NCBI GenBank assembly: GCA_025201365.1
Contig: JAIXMF010000021.1
Coordinates: 270,665 to 334,664, forward strand
Origin: Syncephalis plumigaleata
Lineage: Eukaryota > Zoopagomycota > Zoopagomycetes > Zoopagales > Piptocephalidaceae
Direction: 5' to 3'
DNA: 64,000 bases
The position numbers were made by a program, and so were the translations under genes. Positions within the stretch are counted from its first letter, which is position 1, and the number at the start of each line of letters is the position of its first letter. The notes under the pieces are model-generated. The model did no database searches. It saw only the letters and a program-made list of their open reading frames with translations, and was not told where the DNA came from. Below, piece by piece: positions 26,484 through 38,270 of this stretch.

Positions 26484-29400
26484 AATGACTACAAAACTGA
26501 AGCGACTATGGCATCGCGCCTCCATGCGAGTGCCCAATGAATCAGGCAAACGCTGGATAAAAGAGAGGACATTCAGCGATTGTAGCGAGTAAGTAAAAGT
26601 CATTTATGGAAATACAAATAGACAAAAGAAGCGAATAGCACGTTTACTGACTGCGTTTAATACTGATGACAATGGTATATCACCCACTTATAGAGATCCT
26701 AACTCGCCTGGCGGATCATTCGATAAAGTTACAATGTTGAAAAAGGCACTCACGGATGCTGGTCCGCACGGGTTGATATGCTCGTTGACTAATCGTTTTA
26801 CTCGGCACACGCTACAATTGTGCTGGCATCAAACGAGCGGACGCCTACTAGAGGATGATCACGCACAACGTCATATTAGTCCGCAGGAATTGTGTGCCTT
26901 TGCATCGGTAGCGGTGGACCCGACCTTGGGCAACTGCAGTGCTCGGGTGTACACCGTAAAACAGGATGTCAATGAGGAGAAATCACATCCTAATAATACG
27001 TTCAATAGCGTTGAACTGCCTCGTCCTTCCGCTTTAAGCCGTTCGCATGATAGCTTGACGACTATCGGCGAGGCGAGCATTCAGGAGGATGCCAGTACGC
27101 ATAGTGGTAGTACTGCTGCTGCTGCTGCTGCAGGTGGTGGTATTGGCGGTCTGAGTCACTATAACACACTACCCGAGGGAGGATTAGGACATCGTCGAGT
27201 ACGTCCTTCACTTGATGGTGGCAAGCATTCTATGCATGAAGGTGGTGCGGTAAAGTTACGTGAATCTCGCTTCGAACTCTACTTGCTCATTCACTGGGCA
27301 CTCGTCTCGGGTGATCGTCCATGTTATACGGCAGAATGGGCGATATCTCCTGCTGGTGCTAGCGTGCAAGACTGGCAGGTATGGCAGACATTTGCCGACC
27401 AGCTACTACTCGACTGTTGTCCGCAGGGTACAACGGCGATGCGACGCACGCCACCAGCACTATTCGGACAACGAAGTAATCACGTACTCGTCGCGTATAT
27501 GACACCGGACGACGTGTCACCCGTCATGATTATGGACGTTAAAGAGCAACAGATAGGATCGATGGGCAGCATGGCCACTCGTTCCATGGCCACTCGACAA
27601 TCGGTATTCGATATGCCTCATTTGGAGTATGGCAACATACTGCCGGTGGTGAATGTGGTAATCGAGAATCAAATGGATGATGTCACCCTCGTACAAGGTA
27701 GTACCGTGGCATTACGTTGCTCGTGTCCCTCGTCCGACACCTGGCAAACGAGTATCGAGCCGCAACAACACGTTACCGCCACGTATTCGCCACAGAGGAT
27801 ACGCGTGCAGCAGCGGCTATTATGCTATTCAGTATGGATAAACCATGCGGGCCATGGCTACGTGATCGTCCAACCATCGCTATCCTGTGGCGTATACGTA
27901 ATGATGTAGTCCACGCGTACATGATGGCAGCCGAGTGTGGTCGATGGGATGCACTCGTGTTAGATACTCATTTGGAGATTAGTCTACCCACTGCCAATAA
28001 AGCATCGGCTAGACACTCGGGTCTACGTTCAGATGCACGCCAAACGTCACAGCGTATCCCGTTGGACGAGACGGCAAAGTCACAAGTATCACTAGAGTTG
28101 AGCTGGCAAGCCGATGAAGGTATACGCTTAAAGGTGGTGATATCACATCACAATAATGTAAGTAACTAATAATAGTAATAGGCATAATAATATGCTAACA
28201 TGTTAAAAAACATAAGTTACCAAGTCGTTCTTCCACCGTTGGCAGTGATCATGAACCACCTCGATCTCCAGATGTATTGTCACGTAGTAAGTAGTATCGC
28301 ATTTGTACACAATTATTATTATTATTATTGCAATGTTTAATATTTGTATCATTTTGTAGCATCATCTGTTCGCTATCGACATAATGGACGTGTATTGACA
28401 CGATTAAATGGCACGATTATTCGTACGGCAGTGCCACGAGAATTAGCGGCACCCGTATTATTCACCATTAAGATTAATAATCAGCATCAACGATTGAATT
28501 TATTCAATGGAAGGATAGTCACCCTAGTGGGCACACTAATGTCTACGGCTATTGAACAGCTTGTTGGCGGTCAGGATGGTACGTGTCTACTGTCGCCGGG
28601 TATTCATTCGGGGGATATCACAGGATTTATGATATTCTCCATTTGCAGTGCGTCTAATAACATGCCACTCGACCGTCATCCCTGCTTGATAATCGCGTGG
28701 AGAGTGACGGCACACGGTTTGCCGCAAATACTCGTGCATACAATGCATATCCTGCCTAATCAAGCGGCCATGCTAGTCGAGTCAGAAATGGCCGAACGAT
28801 TCTTTACTGGACTGGAGAATCAGTTAATCGAATCGGAAACATTGCAACGATTGATTAAGCTGAACACTCAAGACTCGCTCAGTTTAGCGGTCTACATGAG
28901 GAAAGGTAAAGAGGGCGAGGTCACCGGATTAGAGGTACTCGCCACGGCTGAACCTATACCACCTGCGGCATTGGCCAGTATGATGGTTAATAATGCCAAT
29001 CAGTCATCGGGACCAGAGTTAGAGTGTGGAAAAATGGAGACAAAATCAATTACACCTCCATCATCATCTAATAATAATAATAGTAGCAATAGTAGTAGTA
29101 GTAATAGTGAAGCTGACAAGTAAGTAATATATATATTATTTCATAGTAATAATAGTTAACAAAGTAACAAATTATCATTAGAGAAACATCTGTTGAGGAG
29201 AGTAGTACGGAAAAAGAATCGACTAATGATTCAGTACAAATGGAGTCATCAACATCAACATCATCTTGTGGTGTACAGCCGGTAGTAATTACACCCGATG
29301 CAAGTCCAACACAAACATTCGAGGACAATGCACAAGATGGCATGGATCGTTCCACGCTTACTGGCACTACCACTCCCAATAATATTACGGCTACATCCAC

Positions 29401-31021
29401 CGCGGTACCTACTCCCGTTATGACACCCACTAGTGGTCCGGAAATAGCAAATGATCCATGTCCCGCCTTATCCTTACCAATGGCAACAACCCTAACCGAG
29501 GGATCAGTTACGGAGACACAACTCACATTGATGGTGGCGAATATTGGCACACAAGCACGCCTACAATTCTTTGCTGCCTATCCACTAGATGTAGTGGGTT
29601 CCGGATTATCGAACCCTATCATTGAATCGGGAGAACAAGCGATCATTATACTGCAGGAAACGCTAGACCCTAGTCTATCGAGTAGTCAACCAATGGACAC
29701 GGTGATTGCGGCACCATTATCAGGCATGCATCAACAAATCAGCCCAAGGCTCTAGATGGTTGTATGGTATTCATGCTGGAATTACCCGAGGATCAAACGC
29801 CATCATCGCCAGTTTACTTGTTGGTAGCATGGCGAGTGGCCATGGAGGCAGGCGACGAGAATTGCATGCAAGTGGCACTCATTCAAGATGCTAAGCAAAG
29901 TCTACCCATTGATGACGAGGAATGGGAGGAGTTCCTGTTGAAACTGGGTCAATCCGTCTATCAGCCTAACCAATCGGAAAAGCTATACTACAACGTAGAA
30001 GGAATACCGATGGGCATGCTAGCCAAGATGACACACGGTGCAACGGCAACATTAAGCATTCGTCTTAAGAGTGGCGTAAGTAATTCGCTTGTTTAACTAC
30101 GATTACAAATTACTTATCATTACTATCTTATCGATATTACTATAGGATGGTGTATTAGCTGGTAATCCTGATATTACACTACAAGCACCAGGTACTTTAG
30201 ATCAATGGGATATGGGTAAGTTACGAATAAAACGATATAGATAACGAGAATAACCATTATAATGCTATACTAGCTACTTCTCCATTACCAATGGATAGCA
30301 ATATGATCTACGGCAATATGAGTGATAATGCAGGTCCATTCTCGCCATTATTGTCTAGTATTCATAATAGTTATAGTGCGACCACCTTCTTAACGGTTAC
30401 CATTAACAATCGACACAACTCATTGATACTACGTCCATCCGCCGTGTGTATGGTGGCAGGTAGTTGTGCCAGTCCACTTATTGACGATCTATTCCCGCAA
30501 GCGAGTAACAAGTTGGAAATCATGTCTGCCATGCGACCAGTCACTTGCAGTGGACTAATTATGATGCAATTGTGCACTGAAGATGGCCTGGTTGTTGCGG
30601 GCGAGCCATACATGGTAATTGGCTGGGATATCGATCAGGAAATGGAGGAGCGTCACTTTTTCGCACGTATCTGTGACAATCCATACAAAAGCTCGAACGA
30701 TGACTACGATACAGATGATCACACTCGCAACAATGGCAACAGTGGCAGCGGTAATGAAGCAACAGCAGCGAATATCATCGGTAGTGGCGATTTAGACGGT
30801 ATTAAAACCGATCAAAAGACACTGAGGAAAACTGGATGGCACGCACTGCACTTTTACAGAAAATGATGCATGGACGAGCACACGAGGCAGGCAGACGAGT
30901 GACAACCCGTTGCATCATTGCAGGCAACACACTGCCAGGTGATAGTCAACTAGCGGTGACTGCATTCATGTCTTCTGTAGGTGCACCTCGTTTGGAAGTT
31001 GATTTTGGTCGGGATGCGTAA
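26484..31021 (+). CDS. Large protein with about five diverged copies of a beta-rich domain; function unknown
   Basis: Not recognised as a known family. Exons 26484-26588, 26694-28157, 28217-28286, 28360-29119, 29182-30075, 30146-30215 and 30274-31021 join in phase and give about 1370 residues. A basic N-terminus (MTTKLKRLWHRASMRVPNES) is followed by repeat units sharing a start like VTINNRHNSL / FTIKINNQHQRL / VVIENQMDDVTL and, about 80-100 residues later, a strand like YMVIGWDID / CLIIAWRVTA / TIAILWRIRN / YLLVAWRVAM. Low-complexity Ser/Thr/Asn linkers separate some units. There is no signal peptide or membrane segment. The layout of paired strands with a conserved Trp recalls actinoporin- or aegerolysin-like beta sandwiches, but this is only a weak impression. 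Three single-base losses occur (near 27795, 29750 and 30838). Confidence 0.8.
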
Positions 31022-31536
31022 CCCCGATTAGAGCGATAGTAGTAATTATTTTGTATTTCCATCGTGTATTATTTCTTTATTTCAATTAATGCTTTCGTGT
31101 GAGTGCTACAAACAAGAATAAACATTTATGTTATCATAGGTGATAGTCACACATTCAATCATTCATTTAGATGGGTGCTTGACTTGGCAGTATACACTCT
31201 CCATCTAGTAAATAGTAATCATGACTGAACTATATGCACACATGAGAGTGGATGCTGATGCTACTCAGCAAAGGCCACATGCTACACTCATCGTGGAACA
31301 GGTCGGTTCATACCGGTTTTAGTTCATCATGCGGTATCAACGCCAATGCACGTTATAATGATGATAGCACTGACATCACTATATATTACGCGTTCTTCAC
31401 CGTGTATTCCCTTCTTACAAGTCAAACGGTGTGCCATCAATTATTTTATCTAGTCTTTTTGTTAGCTTACTAAAGTTGTTTTATCTTGCTAATATATATA
31501 TCATCATCCCGTTTCTTATCAAAATAAGGAAACACT
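31022..31536. other. Intergenic region
   Basis: About 500 bp holding a 3' UTR and the promoter of the acyltransferase gene. No further feature is recognised. Confidence 0.4.
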
Positions 31537-32873
31537 ATGACGGTAGATACTACCATTGAACATTGGCTGGTGCCATCCCATAGTAATTATGGGCAAATGA
31601 AATATACGCTTAGCGATGCCGACGATATTCCTGGTCCGCCCACGCATCGTTTATTCTTTTATAAAAACCATGAACGTAAAGAGAACTTTATGCCCACCGA
31701 GAAACTAGTTGATGCTCTTCGTAAAGTGATCGATCAGTATCCAGTGGTGGCTGGTCGTATGTCATTGCCAAAGATCAAGCGCTGGAGGTGCATCCATCCG
31801 AGAAAGGTGTCCACTATCGGGAGACACACTCCACTTATGATATGTCTGCATTCGAACCGGATTGGTCACAAAGCAGTCTGCCACTTGAATGGGAGGCCAT
31901 ATCTAAGGAGGATTACGACCATGTACCGTGTGCCGTTCATGTAGTACGTCTTGCTAATAACTCGGGCATTGTTATTTGCCAATCGGGCAGTCATCTGATA
32001 TCGGATGGTACCGGTTGGACGATGCTACTTAAAGCGTGGGCGACATTCGCTCGTGGCGAGATACCGCCACCACCATTAATTGATTATCAATTATTACGAC
32101 TGGACTCGGAGGAGAGACACTTGGTGAAGATACCGAATGCAAATACCGGTGATCGAGCGGCTGATTACGCGGGTAATACGGTTAATCACGCGTCGATTAT
32201 CCGATTCAACGCGGACAGTCTAGCCAGGCTGAAACAAGTTGCGGTCGACTCGTTAAGCGAAGAGGAACGGCGTACTGGAGGATGGTTCTCGACGATCAAT
32301 GTGCTTTGTGTCTTTCTGTGGCGTGTGATGCTACGCGTTCGACAAGTGCCTCATGACAAGATACTCGCCAATCATACAATTTCTAATATGCGTACACAAC
32401 TGAACGACATACCCAGCCACTATTTCGGTAATGCCATCGAATCGTGCGGGCTCATCATGCGTGTGGGCGATGTGTTGAACAATTCATTGGGAACGATTGC
32501 GCTAAAACTTCGTCAGGATCTTACTAATCCGGCCATTACCAATGCTCGCGACTGGATTAGATGGGCCAACACCGATGGCAATGAATCGCTAATCTATCGC
32601 GGCAATCGTTGGTCGGTTACCGTGGACTTTCTAACAACGGATTGGACGAAATTCAACTACTATGAACAAATGGATTTCGGCGAGGGTAATCCGGTGTGTG
32701 CACGACGCCTAGTGCATCCCAACATGGCCATTAGTACGTTGCTCGAGACACCGCCATGCTCGCGACGCGGCAATGAACGTAGCATTGATGTATCGCTCAT
32801 TACCGATGCCGATACCTATGACAAGTTAGTTGCAGATAGTGAACTACTTGAATATGCCACTATTATTGGATAA
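31537..32873 (+). CDS. BAHD-type acyltransferase (HxxxD transferase family)
   Basis: An acyl-CoA-dependent O- or N-acyltransferase of the PF02458 type, about 445 residues, apparently without introns. Seen: HRLFFYKNHERKENFMPTEKL and LRKVIDQYPVVAGRM near the N-terminus (strand and helix typical of the first half), the catalytic motif SHLISDGTGWTMLLKAWA (HxxxDG) at about residue 160, SNMRTQLNDIPSHYFGNAI in the middle, and the DFGWG-like element as MDFGEGNP about 70 residues from the end. One base is missing near 31773, between MSLPK and DQALEVHPSEK. Substrate cannot be told. Fungal relatives act in trichothecene and other secondary metabolism, but no biosynthetic neighbours are present here. Confidence 0.88.
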
Positions 32874-33851
32874 TAAACTGTTGCACTATAGAATAGATTG
32901 CCTACGCGTATTTGTGTTTATAATTCGGTAACAACTATGAACATTTATTAAAATGGGTACTTAATCGTACTTAACTGATCATCCATTTTAGGCCGTACTC
33001 TACAATAATATTTGTCCATCGTCCATAAATAATCCACGTAAAAAAGAGAAAGAAATGCTGATATAGCTTTATTGTTATCATCACTAGTACTATTACTTGC
33101 TGTAGCAATAGTAATGTTGCTTGTTTCTCTTACGCTTATTTGTTCGATACTTCACTTTGAGAGGCTTCCATTTGTATGAAGCCACTTTTCGTACACACAA
33201 AAAGCACGGTTACGAGTACCTGCCAGAAATCCACAGGCCTGACTCTAGAAAAGGTTTGTTCAATGGTCTCAAACAGAAGCCAATCGTTATGTGCAGGCCA
33301 AGTGTCACGCATTTTTACAAAGTATCATTGTGTACCGAGTGCATTGTGCGCGCATGCATGTCTGTATCAGTGTATGCCTGTCTATCTATTGTGCGCCTTC
33401 TCTCTCTCTCTCTCTTTTGCTTCCTGGTTCTCGGTGTATTCCCGTACATTTTAGTGTGCTTGGCTACACACGCGCACAGCCTTGGAAGTTTTAGGGTTGG
33501 CATTATAAATAACCCAGTAGATTTCACATTGTGACATTGCACATCCAGTGCCCGCGTTATTTCAAAACATTCTTGCCTTTCAACTATGCCATTATCGATG
33601 TTATAGCAATCGATATCAAGCAAGTTGTCCTACGGATTCAGGCTCTCTTATCATTCCCCTTACTTTATATATTGCAAAGGTAAATTCACGCTATATCATC
33701 AATATTCCGCCATATTGGCACTTTATTTATTCTATTTTATTTTACTTCTTGTTATCTTTATCGTATACTAGATTTTTTTTGTTGATTAGTTAGTTTTGAC
33801 TGCTAAACTATTGTCTTGTTATTGTTGCTATTCGTTTCAAGTTCAATCGAA
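32874..33851. other. Intergenic region
   Basis: Almost 1 kb with no gene recognised. There is a CT-rich run near 33397-33420. It should include the promoter and leader of the receptor gene. Confidence 0.4.
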
Positions 33852-35230
33852 ATGGATTCTCCAGCAACACTTGTCTTGTCATCCACGGAGAAAGCAGTCG
33901 CATTTGTAGTTCCTATCGCTTTGTTCACCATTGACTTTGTCACTTTCTCGTATATTTGGTATTTTCGTTCGTATCCACCGCTAAAAGCCAAACACATACC
34001 ATTGATGGGATTATTTCTGCTTGGTGAGTTTCTCTTCTGTGTGGAATAGATTGAAAGGAAGGATGATTCACGTTCACATGGCTAACTATTATTATTTATT
34101 GTTGTTCTACCGTTACACTGCTCTACAATCAATGCAGCATCATTACTATGGTGGTTCGGTACAATGGTAAGTAGAGGGAAATGGAAATGGAAAATGGGAA
34201 GCATCCTATAGGTTGATGTCAATTTCTATGCTTGGCAGTAGCAATGAATTATGCTCGTCTTTCCTCCCATTTAGTATGACGCGTGCTAACTATTCTATTC
34301 TACGCTGATTATATATCTAGCATGCAAATGGTCTATTCGGGTTTAAAGGCATATGGAAGGCATGCGCTATATGGATGGGCAAGTATTAATCGCTAGAGTG
34401 CTTATTCGTGATGATTAATGACGATACTAACATTACTCGTAGTCTGGTTACAATTCTGTTTTGGCGCAATGCTTGTGTTTGCGGTTTTCATTTATCGATT
34501 ATACACGCTTAGAAGCATCTTCTTTCAGCTACGCATTACAAAGTCACGTATAAACAGTATTCACGTCTTATTCTATCTTCTTCCAGTGCTATCCATGGGT
34601 ATAGTAGCATCAGTGTTCCCGGAAATCAGTGTACGACCGAATGGCCATGGCACCTGCAGTTTCAACAAATACTACAAGGGTGCTTGCCTCGCCTGGCTCG
34701 GTGTGGAATGTACCATTCTGTGCTATTTGTCATGGTCGCTAAGGAACATTAGAAAGACATTCAACGAATTCCGCGAATTATGCGCGGGTTGTATGTTCGC
34801 CATCATCTGTCTAATATGGAATGCGATTATACTCATGCTACACTACCACACGACAAAATGGGGATTCTACTCGTTACTATTCGTGGCAAGTATAAACGTG
34901 TAACAACTAACGATAGTAATGATGATAGTCATGCTAATACGCGATCATTAATAGGATCTTGCTACGTGCAACTTCTTCTACTGGTTAGTATTGGCTAAAC
35001 CATTATATGGACATGTATTCCATCGAGCGGAATATCTCGACAATTTCTTGGCAGGTCTCGCTCAGGATACATGCACGACACTTCGAGTTGCCACTACGGG
35101 AAGACCGCGCGCCAACACCGGTGCTACACAAAATGCTGATGCATTGCAAGTGATGAAATCGTCAAAAAACTTAGTAGTTAGTATATATCAGCGTAGTATA
35201 TCCGTGCCATTACACAACATGCACGAATGA
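33852..35230 (+). CDS. Seven-transmembrane receptor-like protein
   Basis: Five exons (33852-34023, 34138-34166, 34321-34378, 34443-34885, 34955-35230) sum to 978 bases and give 325 residues with an uninterrupted frame. Seven hydrophobic helices are visible: VAFVVPIALFTIDFVTFSYI; LMGLFLLGASLLWWFG; WLQFCFGAMLVFAVFIY; HVLFYLLPVLSMGIVAS; ACLAWLGVECTILCYLSW; CAGCMFAIICLIWNAIILML; SLLFVDLATCNFFYWLVLA. A 75-residue cytosolic tail with Ser/Thr residues follows; no RGS domain is attached. Helix count, the basic loops and the short N-terminus suggest a G-protein-coupled receptor of the fungal type, but no family motif makes this certain. Two of the four introns use GC donors. Confidence 0.78.
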
Positions 35231-35578
35231 ATAATTGGGATCGCTAATACTTAGTAGTATTAACATTTTATGGAACATGATGTAGCTGTATATTAGAATC
35301 AATAAATTATTATCATATCTAGTACATCATTCCGCGCTATTAGAGGAGTAATATGAAATAGAATATTTATTATTCACTAGTGACCGGCACTATTCAGGTA
35401 AGAGATATTCAAAGATAGCATGCGCCAATGAATGATTAGATGAATTAGTCGTAGATTGACGGAATATACAAATCAGTTATGGTAATATGAGTTACGCGTA
35501 CACAATCAATGTGTACTATGTGCGTGCGTGTGTGTTATGATTGCTGCTTATTAACAATTGATTGGAGGTACGAGCAAA
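35231..35578. other. Convergent 3' flanks
   Basis: About 350 bp between the receptor stop and the stop of the leftward secreted protein. AATAAA at 35300 is a plausible poly(A) signal for the receptor gene. Confidence 0.45.
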
Positions 35579-36049
35579 TTAAACCAATTTGGTATCGGTG
35601 GTAGCAGAGACAGTAATGGGAGTACCTGACGTCGGACCAGAAGTAGTCTACAGATTCAAGTGGACAACAAGTAAAAGTGCGTTAATATTATGCTTATTAT
35701 TATGAATGGTTTACAACAAAGAATGACTTACCACCGGGTAATCCCTAGAGTAACCGGGGAAAGAAGTACGAATCTTGTTCATATTAAGTGGGGCTGTTCG
35801 GATGGATGTGCCACAATAAATAGGTGAATCATACATGTACACAATGGTAACAGCGTCCGTCAAGTTCTTGCTCTTAAGGAATGCCTTGAAAACATCCTCG
35901 ACTGGGCTTGCGGCGTCAGGAGAGCAGAGAGAAGTCTTGAACTCCACTATGTAGGCACTCTTGGGGAGTATGATAGCAGCCATAGTTTGTTGCTGCAAAA
36001 GCAATGCGAGTACAAGGACAAGAAGGTAGGACCAGATGTTGGACGACAT
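35579..36049 (-). CDS. Small secreted protein with an I9 (subtilisin propeptide-like) domain
   Basis: Two exons, 36049-35732 and 35647-35579, about 128 residues. A clear signal peptide (MSSNIWSYLLVLVLALLLQQ) precedes AYIVEFKTSLCSP, a DVFKAFLKSKNLTDAVTIVY segment and YDSPIYCGTSIRTAPLNMNK. The start AYIVEFK with a following helix and a short second strand resembles the I9 inhibitor/propeptide domain of subtilisin-like proteases, here without a protease domain. The end is Thr/Ser/Pro-rich (TTSGPTSGTPITV...). Possible roles are a stand-alone protease inhibitor or a remnant of a protease gene. The I9 assignment is by pattern and moderate only. Confidence 0.7.
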
Positions 36050-36610
36050 GGTATTGTGTTGCTGATATAATCCACAAATTTGATAGTGGCGAGAGAGAGA
36101 GAAAGAATAAGAGAAAGAAACGATACTTGATGCACACCGGTGACTTGACTATTAACTAACGTACTACATACAATCTAGCGAAAGACATGCTTGTATTTAT
36201 TAGCAATTCACGACTAGATCATTCGTTTATTTACTGCCTAATCCGTAATAACAAGCAACCATTATAGCGGTATTGGAGGAGTTGCTTTAAAGAAAAATGC
36301 ACACGACTTGAAACGCAGTCAAATAATTCGAAACTTGAGCCGCTTTCCTTCGATATTAACTGATCGATTGTCATTGACGAATTGGTCGATTCAAGGTGTC
36401 ACAAAATGGTTATTGTTATTCCCGGCGGTAATTGCTCCTAATTTACTTATTGCTAAATACAACTAATAACAAAAGTCTAATATTTTATATTCAAAATCAG
36501 TCTAGGATAGAAAGGAAATCCCTTTAGAACACATACTGCCTAACATGTCAATAATATTTCCGTATTCGTATAGGCAAATGTTCATTAGTGGGAATAGCGG
36601 ATAGAATTTC
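36050..36610. other. Intergenic region
   Basis: About 560 bp with no gene. It contains the promoter of the small secreted protein and the 3' flank of the AP endonuclease, both on the minus strand. A GA-rich stretch lies at 36091-36120. Confidence 0.4.
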
Positions 36611-38022
36611 CTATTTACTTTCAAATGATGTCGACGAAGCGGTAGATGTAGATTCCGGCTTTTTCAACCATGAAGTCAGCGCGTTTACAGGTTTTGCCGA
36701 CTTGATTACCGTTTTATTGGTGGCAGCAATAATAATTCGAGTGGTCTCATTGTCTGCCGTATTACCAATAGTAGCAGCAGCAGCATCAGTTGTAGTAGCT
36801 TGTGTCATGGACCAATCCTTAATGTCTAATAAGAGCATAATTGGTACGTGATCACTTGCGCCGTATGCCTCATCACGTATCTCCGAGGCTAGTACGCGTG
36901 GTAGAAGACGAGTACTCGCGATGAAATAGTCTAATCGCCATCCGACATACTTGGCACGACAATTGAATCGATACGAAAAGTAAGAGTAGCGCCTACTATT
37001 AGGATGTAAATGCGCCATACATCAACAAATTGACCTGTTGCCTCTGAAGTGATATCTTTATCGGCTAGCTCATTCGCTATATTGGAGGCGACATCCGGTG
37101 GAGGTGATATACCAAGAATATTGGACAATCCTACTCGTTCCTCATCGGTAAATCCGGCCGATCTATTATTATCGTAATGATGATGATGATGATGAGTACG
37201 AGTTACTTTACCGCTTTAAACAATCACACTTACCGATGATTACTATCTGGTCGAGCAAGATCCATTTCATGATGACATACGTTGAGATCACCACACCAAA
37301 TAACGGGCTTCTCCTTGTCTAATCGACGTAGATACTGTTGCATTGCTCTATCCCATCTCTGTCGTCTGTCGAGTCGTACGAGTTGACTACCAGCATTGGG
37401 AACGTAGCATGCCACTAGATAAAAGTGATCAAACTCTAATGTAATACTGCGTCCTTCCGTGCACTTTGCCTCGTCCGTTTCCGGTAATCCATAGGCGACA
37501 CTTGATGGTTTTACGCGTGAAAAGATGGCAGTACCCGCTAAGGAAGAGAAAGAATCATGTTAGCAGTTATTCAATAGAATAAATAGAATAGATATACATA
37601 CAGTAACCTTTCTGTACCGTACTACAAGCGAAATACGTGTAAGTATAGCTTAATTGTGCTAAACCTGCTGCAGCCAAGGTTGTCGGTGTCGTTTGCAATT
37701 TCGTCTCCTGTAAACATATAATATCCGGCTGTTCTGCCAGTATATAATTGATCATACCCTTCTTGATGGAGGAGTTGAGCGAGCAGATATTCCAGGATAC
37801 AATCTTTAACTGATCCTTCTCTGTCGGTTTATAGTGATACGTGGTGGGCATTTCCTTTTGCGTTGGCGCACCTTCCTCCGGTCTCTCCTGGTTAGCACTC
37901 TTCTTGGCCGTAGGTCGTCGTTTAACCGCTGTCTCTGTTACATCCTGTAAAGGCGTTTGCCCAATCCTCCTCCACTGGTATTTACTGGTGTATCACTCGT
38001 TGAAGTGGGTGGACTCGACATG
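36611..38022 (-). CDS. AP endonuclease of the exonuclease III/APEX1 family
   Basis: Cuts DNA 5' to abasic sites in base excision repair. Exons from 38022 leftward encode a basic N-terminal tail (KRRPTAKKSANQERPEE), LKIVSWNICSLNS, DIICLQETKLQ (catalytic Glu), AIFSRVKPSSVAYGLPETD, VACYVPNAGSQLVRLDRRQRW, CGDLNVCHHEMDLARPDSNH (catalytic Asp and Asn), SAGFTDEERVGLSNILG, GWRLDYFIASTRLL and GASDHVPIMLLLDI (catalytic His). A poly-Ala/Thr linker and a short tail follow, ending STSFESK. The set matches APEX1-like rather than Apn1-like enzymes. Two single-base losses are seen, near 37010 (VDVWR/HLHPNSR) and near 37975. A short C-terminal extension beyond the nuclease domain could be a protein-binding tail. 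Confidence 0.93.
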
Positions 38023-38270
38023 TTGGTGACAGTTACTGTGCGTGAATTTGACGTGCTAATAAAGCGTATCTACTAGACTGCCGTATGATATACTTGTTTA
38101 ATGGAGGATAGCCTGTTTGAATACTCAGTCGACGTATATAATCGTAACTACTCGAAGGTAATCGATAAAAGTAGTAAAACATAAAACAGGAGAGGAAAAA
38201 GAGCAATAACAGCTTTGTATTTTACTTCATTGATCGTGCACTTTGTTTTATTTACTATTATAATTTTCCT

